Positions 1-10,130 of a DNA stretch of 64,000 nucleotides are shown piece after piece. Below the pieces are notes generated by a model that was not told where the DNA came from, ran no database searches, and was given only the letters and a program-made list of their open reading frames with translations. The DNA comes from Helichrysum umbraculigerum (Eukaryota > Streptophyta > Magnoliopsida > Asterales > Asteraceae), in contig CATIUR010000004.1 of assembly GCA_949592205.1 (NCBI GenBank), forward strand, positions 89,640,337 to 89,704,336. The letters run 5' to 3'. The position numbers were made by a program, and so were the translations under genes. Every line of letters starts with the position of its first letter. Position 1 is the first letter of the stretch.

Positions 1-203
1 ATACAAGTTAGCATCGGTCGTTCTCCGGCGAGTTACACAGTTAGTACCGGTCGTTCTCCGGTAAGATACCAAGTTAGTGTCGGTCGTTCTCCGACAAGAT
101 ACATAATAAGTACCGATCGTTCTCTGGTAAGATACACAGCTGGTCATTCTCCAGCTAGATACAAATAGTACCGGTCGTTCTCCGGTAAGATACCAAAATA
201 GTT
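1..203 (-). repeat. Gypsy LTR fragment with tandem hairpin units (second copy)
   Basis: This piece matches the LTR sequence just left of Copia copy B (about 12450-12656), including the order of its hairpin units and the five bases TAGTT next to the Copia LTR. It therefore belongs to the same Gypsy LTR family as G1. Units read ACCGG or a variant, a 7-base loop (usually TCGTTCT), then the matching CCGGT. The left limit is the window edge. The minus orientation is inferred from the G1 copy. Confidence 0.75.
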
Positions 204-632
204 TGTTGGGTTTGAGTTTCAAGTTTGGATTAATGAGGATTTGTGAAGGAAACTGGTAGCCACGAGAAGTGAAGATCGTGACGTGATGATTTGAGGATCG
301 CCACGTGATGATGCATAGATCGTGACGGGATCTAGACTCAATCGCGACGCGATTCTAGTCGGTCCAGAATAATACGTATTGTTTAGTTTCCTTAATTAGC
401 TAATCCTATATAATGTTTAATCTGTGATTCATTGTAACCCTAAGTCTGTACGAAATTTCTTGGTGCCGTCATCAATAAAGAAGATTACTCGGTTCTTGCC
501 CGTGGATTAAACCAATCACATCGATTGGATATAACCACATTAATTCTGTGTGTGTTCTCTAATTGCTTTCATTCAGTTCTATTGTGATTGTTCTTGTGTT
601 TGATCATTCAAAATCAGGTTTCTTGCATAACA
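204..632 (+). repeat. 5' LTR of Copia copy A
   Basis: The LTR is 429 bp, begins TGTTGGGTTTGA and ends GCATAACA. It matches LTRs at 12657-13084 and 18834-19262. Its left half holds four GATCGYGACGYGAT-type words; the second contains the G-box core CACGTG. Confidence 0.9.
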
Positions 633-634
633 AT

Positions 635-648
635 TGGTATCAGAGCCC
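635..648 (+). promoter_or_regulatory. Primer-binding site of Copia copy A
   Basis: TGGTATCAGAGCCC lies two bases after the LTR end. TGGTATCAGAGC is the usual plant retrotransposon primer site, complementary to the 3' end of initiator methionine tRNA. Confidence 0.9.
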
Positions 649-697
649 TTAGGGTTTTATTGATTTGAATATTCAAGCAAGTTGATTGATAGGGAAG

Positions 698-2054
698 ATG
701 TCGTCTCAAAAGTTCGAGATTGAGAAATTCAATGGGTCGAATGATTTCGCCTTATGGAAGGTGAAGATGAGGGCTCTTCTTGTTCATCTAGGGTTGAACA
801 TGGCGATAGATGGAGATGCGAGCTGGGGTGAGAAAACTACTGCAGATCAGAAGAGAACGATTAATGGGAAAGCACATAGTGCTATTTTGTTGTGTTTAGC
901 AGATGAAGTTTTGAGGGAGGTGGTAGATGAGACAACGGCTGCAGGGATTTGGAAGAAGCTGTGTGATAAGTATCAGAACACTTCTTTGACGAATCGTTTA
1001 TTTCAGAAGCAGCGTTTGTACAACCTACGGATGATAGTAAGTGCACCGGTAAAAGATCATCTTGATAACTATAATCGTATTATTTTAGATTTACTATCTA
1101 TTAATGTTAAAGTTGATGATGAAGATCAAGCTTTGATTTTTCTTTGTTCGTTACCCGGGTCATATGAAAACTTTGTGGATACTATGTTGTATGGAAGAAC
1201 TAAAATAAATGTAGGGGATGTTAAAGATGCTTTACAGTCTAAAGAACTCAAAAGACAGGTGTCTATGAGTGATAACAGTTCTGGTAAAGGAAAGGCACGT
1301 TCAAAATCTAAAGCTCATGCAGGTACTGTTTGTTATGGTTGCTATGAGAAAGGTTATTTTAAAAGGGATTGTCCGAAGGCGAAGAGTGGTAATGGGGAGA
1401 AAAACAGGGGGAATATATCTGTAGCACATGAATCCTATGAAGATGAAGATTATGGTGAAGTACTAACTACTCAGGAGGCATTACCTGTTAGTAGTGGGTC
1501 TGAATCGGTAGGTACTTGGGTGATGGATAGTGGGGCATCTCATCATATGGTTTTCTCGCATGACTTATTCGTTTCTTTTAAGGAATAGAGTGGCAGTGTG
1601 AAGATGGGTGATGATAGGCCAAAAAGTATCAAAGGCTCGGGTATAGTTCAGATTAAGACACACGATGGTATTGTCAGGTCACTGGATTATTGGTATGTTC
1701 CTGATCTTAGGAAAAATCTTATTTTTGTGGGTTTTCTAGCTCGACATGGGTTGAAATATGTAGGTGATGGTGAACATGTGAAAGTGTTCAAGGGATCTTT
1801 ACTTATTATGAAGGGAAAGATGAATAACACCAATATGTATATTCTGGATGTCAATTCAGTGACGGGAACGGTTGGGGTTTCTCAATCCTTGGATAAAAAT
1901 GAGGATAAGACAGAGTTATGGCCTTGCAGGTTGGGTCATATGAGCAAGAAAGGGTTAACAACTTTGAGTAGACGGGGATTATTGGGTGGTGATGTAATAG
2001 GTAGAATGGGTTTCTGCGAGGCTTGTGTTAAAGTTAAGCAACGTAGGGTCTCAT
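698..2054 (+). pseudogene. Broken gag-protease-integrase frame of Copia copy A
   Basis: The likely start is the ATG at 698 (MSSQKFEIEK); the longer reading upstream begins with TTG. The Copia gag domain is followed by a zinc-knuckle-like CX2CX4YX4C motif in which Tyr replaces the usual His, then a protease active-site motif (MDSGASHH) near 1525-1548. A TAG at 1586-1588 interrupts the frame where copy B has TGG. The frame then reopens to an RLGHMSKKGL pre-integrase motif and is cut off at 2054. Relative to copy B, 57 bases (19 codons) are missing in the linker before the zinc knuckle. This copy cannot make a working polyprotein. Confidence 0.85.
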
Positions 2055-3460
2055 CAAACAGGCATTTCTTCAGGTTAGAAATGTGAAATGTGGGATGCAC
2101 GCTACTGAGCTCGGGTGGTAGCTGCAATCGATATGCCACTGGACCAATCCTTTCAAGGATTTCAAAAGGTCCAATGTATCTGGGATTCAATTTCCTGCGT
2201 TTTCCAAAACGAATGTCACCTTTCCAAGGTGATACTTTGAGCAATACTCGATCCCCGACCTGGAACTCGAGATACTTGCGTCTCATATCAGCATAACTCT
2301 TCTGACGATCACGTGCGGCTTTTAACCGTTGTTGGATACCAACGATCTTCTCGGTGGTTTCATGAATGATTTCCGGACCAGTGAGTTGGCTGTCTCCCAC
2401 TTCGGTCCAACAGACAGGTGATCGGCACTTACGACCGTACAGTGCCTCGAAAGGTGTAGCTCCAATGCTGGTATGATAGCTGTTGTTGTATGAGAATTCA
2501 CACAATGGTAAGTAATGTTCCTAGTTTGCACCGAAATCAACTACGCAAGCCCGTAGCATGTCTTCCAGTGTTTGAATGGTTCGTTCACTTTGGCCGTCAG
2601 TTTGAGGATGATATGCAGTACTCATATCCAGACGAGTACCCAATGATTTTTGAAGTGATTGCCAAAAGTGAGATGTGAAACGAATATCCCTGTCGGAGAT
2701 AATCGAGATGGGAACGCCGTGTCGGGATACAATTTCCTTGAGATAAATTCGTGTGAGGCGTTCCATTTTATCAGTTTCCTTGATGGCTAGGAAATGAGCA
2801 GATTTGGTGAGACGATCGACAATTACCCAAATGGTATCGTAACCGCTCGATGTTTTTGGAAGTTTGGTGATGAAATCCATGGAGATCTGCTCCCATTTCC
2901 ATTGAGGAATTTCCGGTTGTTGGAATAATCCGGAAAGTTTTTGATACTCGGTCTTGACCTTAGAACAGGTTAAGCATTTGCTGACATACATGGCTATGTC
3001 AGCTTTCATGTTAGGCCACCAGTATAGTTCTTTGATACTGTGATACATCTTGTCAGATCCAGGTTGTATAGAATAGCGAGATTTGTGAGCTTCGTCCATC
3101 ACCAAATCTCGTAAGTTGCCGAAGCTAGGTAACCATATACGGTTAGAGAATTGTCGAGCACCGTTAGGTTTGGTCTCGAACTGTTTATCCATGCCCCGTA
3201 AGGCCTCGTTTATGATGTTTTCGGGTTTGAGTGCTTCGAGTTGAGCAGTGAGTATTTGAGCAACAAGATTGTTGTGAATGTTCATGACGAGTGCTCGGAC
3301 TCGCAGAGGTTTTGTTCGTTCTTTTCGGCTTAAGGCATCGGCGACAACATTCGCTTTGCTTGGATGATACTTGATTTCACAATCATAATCGGTGAGCAAC
3401 TCGACCCATCGACGTTGCCTCATGTTTAGATCCTTCTGACCGAATATGTGTTGGAGACTT
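2055..3460 (-). pseudogene. Gypsy RNase H end and integrase of G0
   Basis: Reading leftward, an RNase H tail (HPSKANVVADALSRK) is followed by the integrase zinc module (H and H in the segment from HKSRYS to MYHS, C and C in CLTC). The core has acidic residues in MDFITKLP, ISDRDIRF and TDGQSERT, and a GPY/F-type module (PRYIGPFEIL) follows. A TAG at 2518-2520 breaks the frame inside the core, probably from a Trp codon, and the frame continues after it. At the right end, near 3455, a lost base separates DHK from SLQHIF, so the RNase H is also frameshifted. The protein is cut at 2055, just after the segment that normally precedes a chromodomain. Confidence 0.85.
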
Positions 3461-4263
3461 TATGATCGATAATTATTGCGTATGGTAATCGTATAGGTAG
3501 TTTCTCTAAATTTAGGAGAGAGCACTCTCATTTCGCCTTCCTCCCCTTGTTAAGATTGGAGTTCCACCGGAAACCGGAGGAACTATGGATAAGTTTTTCT
3601 CATAACAATGATTTTGACGGAATTCTTAGATATCACCGGGAAAAGAAAGAGAGAGGAGGTGTTTCGATCTTGGTTGATTATCATGTACGGAGAGAAAGTT
3701 TTATCCGAAATTTTGAAGTGAAATTTCTGAATTATGCTAACCAGCCTGAATTTGTAAAAAGTGGTCAATCCTCTCCTTTGTTGTTAAAGTAGTAGTCTAA
3801 TAAAGACTATTCCCTTGTTTGAATAGTAGTCAGATCGCGTAGTGATCAATCATGATCCAATAAGGCGTATGAGTAATTTGTTGATGAAATAGGTCAAATA
3901 GTGATGAGGTTACGATTAGATGCTACGTTTTGCGTTATGAGGATATCGTTAGTCGAACATGTCAAGATAGTGATCAAACATGATTATGTAGCAGGTTTTG
4001 TATGAGTATGGCGGATAACATCCCAACCATGAGTTGCAAAAATGTGACTGAATCGTTGGATTACATCCAATATAAACTGTTGGAACGTATATTCAGCCTG
4101 TAAATCGTTAAAAGACCCGCAGGTGTCCTAATGCATAAGTTGTCATCGTTGTCCAAAGTAAGTAGACAGGGGAATGTCATCGGTCCCTCATAGAATAGGT
4201 CGTCATCTGACACGTAACTGTCTATAGTGAGACTTGTCATCACCTACGGAATAATGTTTTACT
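3461..4263. other. Unassigned G0 interior, no recognisable gene
   Basis: Only short chance frames occur here. The position between pol and gag of G0 suggests decayed element sequence, but I recognise no RT or protease motif. It was continuous with 8291 onwards before the hAT insertion. Confidence 0.5.
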
Positions 4264-4271
4264 AAAACAGT
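4264..4271. repeat. Left target-site duplication of the hAT element
   Basis: AAAACAGT is repeated exactly at 8283-8290. Eight bases is the standard hAT duplication length. Confidence 0.93.
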
Positions 4272-4279
4272 TAGGGGTG

Positions 4280-4465
4280 TTCAAAAAAACCGAACTCGAA
4301 CCCGACACCCGATTACCCGAAAAACCCGTACCAAAAATATCCGAAATTTCGGATACCCGAAATTTCGGATACCCGAAAGTCGGATACCCGTAAATTCGGG
4401 TTCGGGTAGTGGATAGTAATTTTCAAAAAACTCGGATATATGGGTACCCGAATACCCGAATGTTT
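4280..4465. repeat. hAT left subterminal repeats
   Basis: Many copies of ACCCGAA, GGATACCCG and AAATTTCGG occur in both orientations, including GAAATTTCGGATACCCGAAA. Clusters of short words near the ends are typical transposase-binding regions of hAT elements; binding here is inferred. Confidence 0.8.
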
Positions 4466-5196
4466 CCATCTGTTTTTTATAATATTTTTATACATACATA
4501 TAATACATGGAAAAAGTTCACCTAACCCTAATCCCCATTTCAATTTTTTCACAGCCGACATACAAGAGAACATTTCTCTCTCTCTCATCTCTTCACATAG
4601 CAGATAGCAAGCTAGCAGCTGCCGTCTAGCGACACCATCTCCGATCGCTCCACCGATGGCCAATTCGCCACCATCCAATCGGACCAATCCCTCCGCTTCT
4701 ACAACTAAGTAAGTGACTAAGTGGTAACAAACTTACAATTCCCTTCTTTATTTATTGTTTTTACTTTTATGTTTTTAGTATGAGGTATTGAATCAAAGAT
4801 GATCTTCTTGTCATTCTAGTTAATCTGTTTTAATTTTAACAGCAACCCATTTTGATTCAGCAAAAACCCAGAATACTATCAAAGATTCTTAATAATTGAG
4901 TGGTAATAAATTAGTGTAAACTTAAAACCATCATTATTTAACATATGGATTAAGTGAAGTACTTTATTACTTCTCATATTTATCAACTTTTGTCATTTGT
5001 CACAATATATTTATTTCAACCATATGAAATTATCAATGATAGCTTTCCTTTACACTATATAATATTTATGGTATGTTATGTTCTATCATGTACGATTTTG
5101 CCAACATAAATGAACTCAAAAATTGTTTCAAATTGTTTGTTGAATTTTTTAATTTTCATGTTACTTATTGGCCAAATACTCAAATGTAGGCTCCAT

Positions 5197-5367
5197 ATGG
5201 ACACTAAAAATCTGGTTGCTGAAAGTGATAACAAGAATGATGAAGATAGCAGCTCAGATTGTGAGTTTGTTTCTGAAAATGAGGTGATGGATGACGCGGT
5301 GAAGACTGATGAAGTGATGAAAGGAAAGAGGAAAGGGAAGAAAAAGCAAGAAAAGCCACCAACATGA
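5197..5367 (+). pseudogene. Upstream in-frame acidic/basic leader of the hAT transposase
   Basis: From the ATG at 5197 a frame of 56 codons runs to TGA at 5365-5367, directly followed in frame by the ATG at 5368. It holds an acidic stretch (DEDSSSD) and then a lysine-rich run (KGKRKGKKKQEK) resembling a nuclear localisation signal. The arrangement suggests the transposase once began here and a single stop cut off its leader. A splice acceptor (AAATGTAG) just before 5190 might instead make this an inner exon. The TGA may be a C-to-T change of CGA; that is inference. Confidence 0.5.
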
Positions 5368-7525
5368 ATGAAAAAGAAATCTGAATGGTGGGATCATTTT
5401 CGAGTAAACGAGGCACGAGATATTTCCCACTGCTTATATTGTAATAGAAGTATCGGTTGTTCAAGTAAGAATGGGACCACTGGTATGAAAAATCACATTG
5501 CTTCTTGCAAAAAATATCCGGCTAACTTGGATAAGAAACAAAAACTTCTTGACCTCGAGTCATATACTCGTGTAAGTGATGATGGTTCTCTTGAAACTAT
5601 CACGGTTCCTAAGTTATGGGAGTTTAATCAAGAAGTTATTAGGAAAGCTCTTGCAAAGATGTTGATTATTGATGAGCTAGCTTTTTCTTTTGTGGAGCGT
5701 GAGGGTTTTCGTGAGTTTTGCAAGGTTATTAATCCACATTTTAATGTTCCTTCACGCTCTACAGGAACTAGAGATTGTTATGCTATTTTCATTAATGAAC
5801 GAAAAAAGTTATGTGATGTCTTCAAAAATCTTTCTTCTAGAGTATGTCTTACCACAGATACATGGACTTCACTTCAGAATATGAGTTACATGGCTTTGAC
5901 TGCCCACTTTATTGATGACAATTGGTGTTTGCATAAGAGGATCATAAATTTCTGTCCTATATCGGGTCATTCTGGTTTATTGATTGGTAGGGCAGTTGAG
6001 AAGTGTTTGATTGAATGGCGATTGAAGAATATTTTGACTGTAACGGTGGATAATGCTAGTGCAAATGATGTTGCGGTTAAGTACTTGAAAAAGGTTTTTA
6101 ACCATTGGGAATGCGGTGTGTTGAAAGGAGATTTTTTGCACATGCGATGTGCCGCTCACATTTTAAATTTGGTGGTCAAAGATGGTCTAAATGATATTAG
6201 TTCTTCTGTTAAGAAAGTTTGCGCTCTAGTGAAATATGTGAGGTCGTCTCCGGCAAGGCTTGCTAAGTTCAAGTCTTGCGTTGTAGAAGAGAAAATAGAA
6301 AGTAAAAGTCTTGTATGTATGGATGTTGATACAAGATGGAACTCAACTTTCTTGATGCTTGAAAGTGCGGTGAAGTTTAGGAAAGCATTCTCTAATTTGT
6401 TGTTGAAAGATTCTAATTGTGAGAAGGAGCTTAAAAGAGGTGAAGGTGGTTTGATTAATGATGAGGATTGGGTTAATGTAGCTAGTTTGTTGCCATTTTT
6501 GAAGATCTTTTATGATGCAACAGTAAGGTTTTCGGGTTCTCGTTATGTGACGTGTAATGCATATATGCATGAGATAATTGGAATTGGAAACGTGATTGAT
6601 GCCTTTACTTTGCATTCTGATGAATCTATCAAGTCAGTGGCATTTAAAATGCAAGCCAAATATAAGAAGTATTGGGGGAAAGTTGATAAGCTCAACCATT
6701 TCTTGTTCATTGCTGTAGTTCTAGACCCGAGGTGTAAATGGCAATATATCGAGTGGGTTGTGAAAGACAACTTTGATGAAGAAACTGCAACAAAGTTCCT
6801 GAAAGAAATAGACGCAAATATGCGTGCTTTGTTTAAGTTGTATTGTTCTCCGGTGTCAAAGACAAAGAAAGAAGAGGAAGTGTCATCTAAATCCTCTACT
6901 TCTTCTGGTACTTCTATGTGGGGACTTGATGTGGAAATGGATATCGAAAAGATTATGACTAAACGATTTGAAATGGCCATGGGTAGTTCGGAAACCCCCG
7001 TGAGAAAATCAGACCTTGACAAATATTTGGGGGAAGAACGTGAACCAATGGAGTCAACTTTTGACATACTGAAATGGTGGAAGATTCAAGAGTGTAGATA
7101 TCCCGATCTTGCAAAAATGGCCCGAGATATCCTTTCTATTCCAATTTCTTCGGTTGCCTCAGAGTCTGCCTTTAGCACGGGAGGACGTGTACTTGATTCT
7201 TTCCGAACCTCTTTGACTCCAAGAATGGTGGAAGCTCTAGTTTGTACACAAGATTGGACACGTGTTTCTCATACTGAAATTTCATTTGATGACGCCTTCC
7301 TTGAAATAGAGAGCATGGAAGAAGAGTGTAAGTGTTATTCCATTTTCACTTTTAATGCTTTACATATATACATATATGATAGACCTTCTTACGCTTTTTA
7401 TTCCTTGTAAATTTTGATTTTATACAGTAAAGGATTTAACTAGAGATCAGCCTCTCATAATCATTGACGAAACAACTGATGAAACAATGATGTTCGAAGA
7501 TAGTGGGATGTTTGGGGACACATAA
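5368..7525 (+). CDS. hAT transposase (two exons)
   Basis: The first exon (5368-7327) and a probable second exon (7428-7525) join across a GT-AG intron to give about 685 residues. Residues 7-47 form a BED zinc finger (W7, W8, C22, C25, H43, C47). The catalytic acids expected for hAT enzymes are visible: D164 in TTDTWTS, D228 in VDNASAND and E599 in ASESAFSTGGR. The C261-x2-H264 motif and W324 in DTRWNST are also present. Residues about 568-627 form the hATC dimerisation region. The enzyme would cut and paste the element in the nucleus. The frame is open throughout, so this copy may encode active protein, apart from the lost leader upstream. Without splicing, translation would add 27 unrelated residues to 7410. 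Confidence 0.88.
7328..7427 (+). other. Predicted intron of the hAT transposase gene
   Basis: It begins GTAAGTG after ...GAAGAGT and ends TTTTATACAG. Removing these 100 bases joins the frames and gives a short acidic C-terminus ending at TAA 7523-7525. It is called from splice-site form and frame continuity only. Confidence 0.65.
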
Positions 7526-8105
7526 AGTGATTCAAGGTAACTGCATATTTTGCCTACTGTCTCATAAACTTTTGCTGCTGTTTGCTACTATTTTAGAGTG
7601 TATTTGATGCTACTATTGTACTAAATTTGATAGCTTTTAGTTGGTCTATTTGGTGCAGTTTTTCCAGGCATTATGTTTCTGTTTTTGCTACCATTTTAAT
7701 ATTATTTTAGCCTATTTGGTGTAGTGTAATGTTTATTAAGTTGTTGTCTTCCTTGCTAACTTGTTGCTCATTAGTAAATCACTCAAACTCTGTTATATAT
7801 ATCTACTAGGGATTACGAGAGAGGCACATGGATCATGGATGAAGGAATTTTGGCTTGGTTGGTGACTACTAGAGTTCATGGGAACAATTCCACGGAAATG
7901 GATGTTATTTTCACATTTAGTATCACCTGTAACTCTTTTATTTTGTACCAAATCATGATTTATGTTTTATTTGTATGTTTTCAAATTTGGATCACTGTAT
8001 TATCTATTATGGATGGGTTGATGTTATGAAGTATTGTAGTAGACTAGTAAGCAGGTGCTAGTAAGTCCGTAACTCACCTTGTTTTACACTTTTACATATT
8101 TGCAT
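7526..8105 (+). other. 3' part of hAT element, no gene seen
   Basis: T-rich sequence between the transposase stop and the right subterminal repeats. No protein motif is visible; it probably holds the 3' UTR. Confidence 0.5.
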
Positions 8106-8107
8106 TT

Positions 8108-8275
8108 ATATACTTTGGGTATCGGATAACCCGATACCCGTACCCGAAATTTCGGGTATCCGAACTTCGGGTACCCGAAATTTCGGGACGGGAATTGGGT
8201 AGTAAAAATCACTATCCGACATGTTCGGGTACCCGAACTTCGGGTACCCGAAACACCGGGTACCCGAAAATGAAC
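8108..8275. repeat. hAT right subterminal repeats
   Basis: It has the same word set as the left end (TACCCGAA, ATTTCGGGTA, CTTCGGGTACCCGAA), with several perfect GGGTACCC palindromes at 8168-8272. Confidence 0.8.
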
Positions 8276-8290
8276 AGCCCTAAAAACAGT

Positions 8291-9337
8291 GATATTGCAA
8301 ATGAAGGAGAGGTTAGTCCCTATAAAATCCGTCTCGACCTGTCTTTGTAAGATTGCGTATTGCCATTTCGTACTGTTAGTCGTGTCTAGTTTCAAAGTGG
8401 GACTAGGGTTTAGATCATAGCGAGGAATTGAGTGAAAATTAAGTGTTGGTTCATATATATGGTTTCATTCAGATAAGAAAGAATATCATCGTAATTTCGG
8501 TAATTTTGTTAATAACTTCTGGATTTTGAAAACTTCATAAAACATTTCGTGGGGAGATTTTTGTTTAACAATCTTTGCTGATGTAAATCTGTTGAAAAAT
8601 TGAATTGATAAGAATCTGTTGAAAAACTTTAGGTCAATTAATTATGTTGAAAATCCTTGTCATTGGTAACACGTCGGAAATTTTTGTTTACAAAAATTCG
8701 TTTGAAAATTTGTAGTTGTGGAGAGTTTGGAGGAGATGTCCGGTGAAAATCTGTTGAAAGATTTGCGTTTGCGAAAGGTCCATGGAGAACATCTACTAAA
8801 AATTTGTTGAAAACTTACTAGTTTTAGTTGTAAAGTGGCGACTTCGTCTATGGTCTCTATTATCTGGAGATGGGTGATATCTCTGGTTTCGTTAAGATCT
8901 TGAAGATTCTAATAGAGTTGTGCATCCCGACCCTATACCAGGTGCATTTTACCTAAACGTGTTTCGTTCCATTCTAATTCCATGACGTTTAGTCTACTCT
9001 CACAGCGGTTTATTCCCGAACGGAAAGAAAATTAATTAGCGAATGAGATACTTGCATGAGAATTAAGCTCATCGTGGCATCTTTAAAGGAGGTAACATGT
9101 GACCTCACGGTAGGTCGATCAATCAACATGAGGTAGTGAAATTTATATATCAAGACGAAATCTAATTTATGTACGCGATTCGTTGTTTACAGGACGTGCC
9201 GGGCATTGTTACATCCGGTCGAGTTACATAGGTCCTACGAAAGCATAGTAGAATACAGATTCAGCCTAAGCTAATCCTGACGTAGATTTAGTTGTGGCAG
9301 TAGTGCGGTGAGACGGTCTACCTATTCTGCAAGTCTG
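8291..9337. other. Unassigned G0 interior with scattered CTGTTGAAAA words
   Basis: No coding signal. Between about 8580 and 8820 the words CTGTTGAAAA, TTGTTGAAAA and relatives recur at least five times at irregular spacing. It lies downstream of the gag N-terminus of G0 and was continuous with 3461-4263 before the hAT inserted. Confidence 0.5.
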
Positions 9338-9745
9338 CTAGGTTTCCCTTAGATGTGTCTCGCACTGGTTCAACCTTGATTGTAGGATGGAGATTTCGTT
9401 TTGGTTACCAATCACTTGGTTGTGGACAACCTCCATGGTTTTGATGGTTTCACCCATTCGGTTGTCAAGGATGTCCATGTTACTGACGGTGTTTTCGTGA
9501 TCTTCGGAGACTTGATTGATTCGTTCGAGTGGTGTGAGTCTCCAGTTTTCTTTGGTTTCTTGGAGTTCGATATCCATGGCGTGGAGTCGTTGCTCGTGGT
9601 GGTGTACCCTAGCGGCTAAGTCCGGTAGAGTTAGGTGAGCGGGATATGGGCTAGCTCGAGGTGACCTGGTGTCCCTCCTAGCCACCCTTGGGTTTCGTGA
9701 TCCGTACGGATGAGAGCGTGACGAACTGGGTGGTGTGTTTGCCAT
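9338..9745 (-). CDS. Gag N-terminal region of G0, coiled coil
   Basis: A 135-residue frame starts at the ATG at 9745 about 370 bases after the primer site, where Gypsy gag is expected. The first 35 residues are rich in Ser, Arg and Pro. From about residue 40 to the end heptad-like hydrophobic spacing suggests a coiled coil, as in N-terminal gag regions of Tekay-like elements. No capsid core or zinc knuckle follows in frame. It is either a truncated gag or the first part of a decayed one. Confidence 0.55.
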   Translation of the reverse strand: MANTPPSSSRSHPYGSRNPRVARRDTRSPRASPYPAHLTLPDLAARVHHHEQRLHAMDIELQETKENWRLTPLERINQVSEDHENTVSNMDILDNRMGETIKTMEVVHNQVIGNQNEISILQSRLNQCETHLRET

Positions 9746-10115
9746 TCTGAGACAAAGTGTTAGGAAGGATGAGGCCTATATCCATATAATATATAATATA
9801 GCCTAAGATATCGAGTGAGAGCGAGGCCTACCTATGTATATATATATATATACCACATAATAGCCTAGGGTGTCTAACATAGACAGGTTTGAGTCTCTGT
9901 TTCTCTCGAAGTCAGAGTCAACTAGTGTATCCTGTTCAGCCATAACCCCTTTCAGATCTTACATCATCTTTATTTAATTGTACATAGTTGATCAAGCTAT
10001 GTTAAATTAAACTCATATGATGTAATCACTGAACCAGTTATACCTAATAGGGAATACTGCCTAACGGTCATAGTCTAGGCCCACTAAATGCAACCTAGTT
10101 CACTATAACCTTAGG
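9746..10115 (-). other. 5' leader of G0
   Basis: Untranslated stretch between primer site and gag. It holds a short TA microsatellite near 9834-9852 and no frame of note. Confidence 0.5.
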
Positions 10116-10127
10116 CTATGATACCAA
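10116..10127 (-). promoter_or_regulatory. Primer-binding site of G0
   Basis: On the minus strand TGGTATCATAGC lies three bases inside the LTR; it differs at one base from the usual initiator-methionine-tRNA site TGGTATCAGAGC. Confidence 0.8.
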
Positions 10128-10130
10128 TCT

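Larger units (their letters stand above)
204..2054 (+). mobile_element. Tork/Tnt1-like Copia retrotransposon, copy A, truncated
   Basis: The element starts with a TG...CA LTR and a methionine-tRNA primer site, followed by gag, protease and the start of integrase. It stops abruptly at 2054, where its match to copy B (to about 14571) ends and minus-strand Gypsy integrase begins. TAGTT before its LTR is the same flank as copy B, so this is a duplicate of one insertion and not a separate insertion. Gag, protease and GAG-pre-integrase order, and the style of the gag N-terminus, place it with Tnt1-like (Tork) elements. Confidence 0.85.
4272..8282 (+). mobile_element. hAT-superfamily DNA transposon, near complete
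   Basis: The ends are TAGGGGTGTTCA on the left and TGAACAGCCCTA on the right, imperfect terminal inverted repeats of the hAT type. An 8-bp duplication, AAAACAGT, flanks both ends perfectly. The 4011-bp element carries a BED-finger hAT transposase with both ends of the gene present. Each terminus has 150-200 bp packed with self-complementary TACCCGAA/TTCGGGTA words. The perfect duplication shows insertion after G0 had settled. Confidence 0.95.

Noticed and set aside
1936..2090. Apparent extension of the G0 integrase frame past 2055
   Set aside because: Sequence left of 2055 is the antisense of Copia copy A; the frame continues by chance across the junction.
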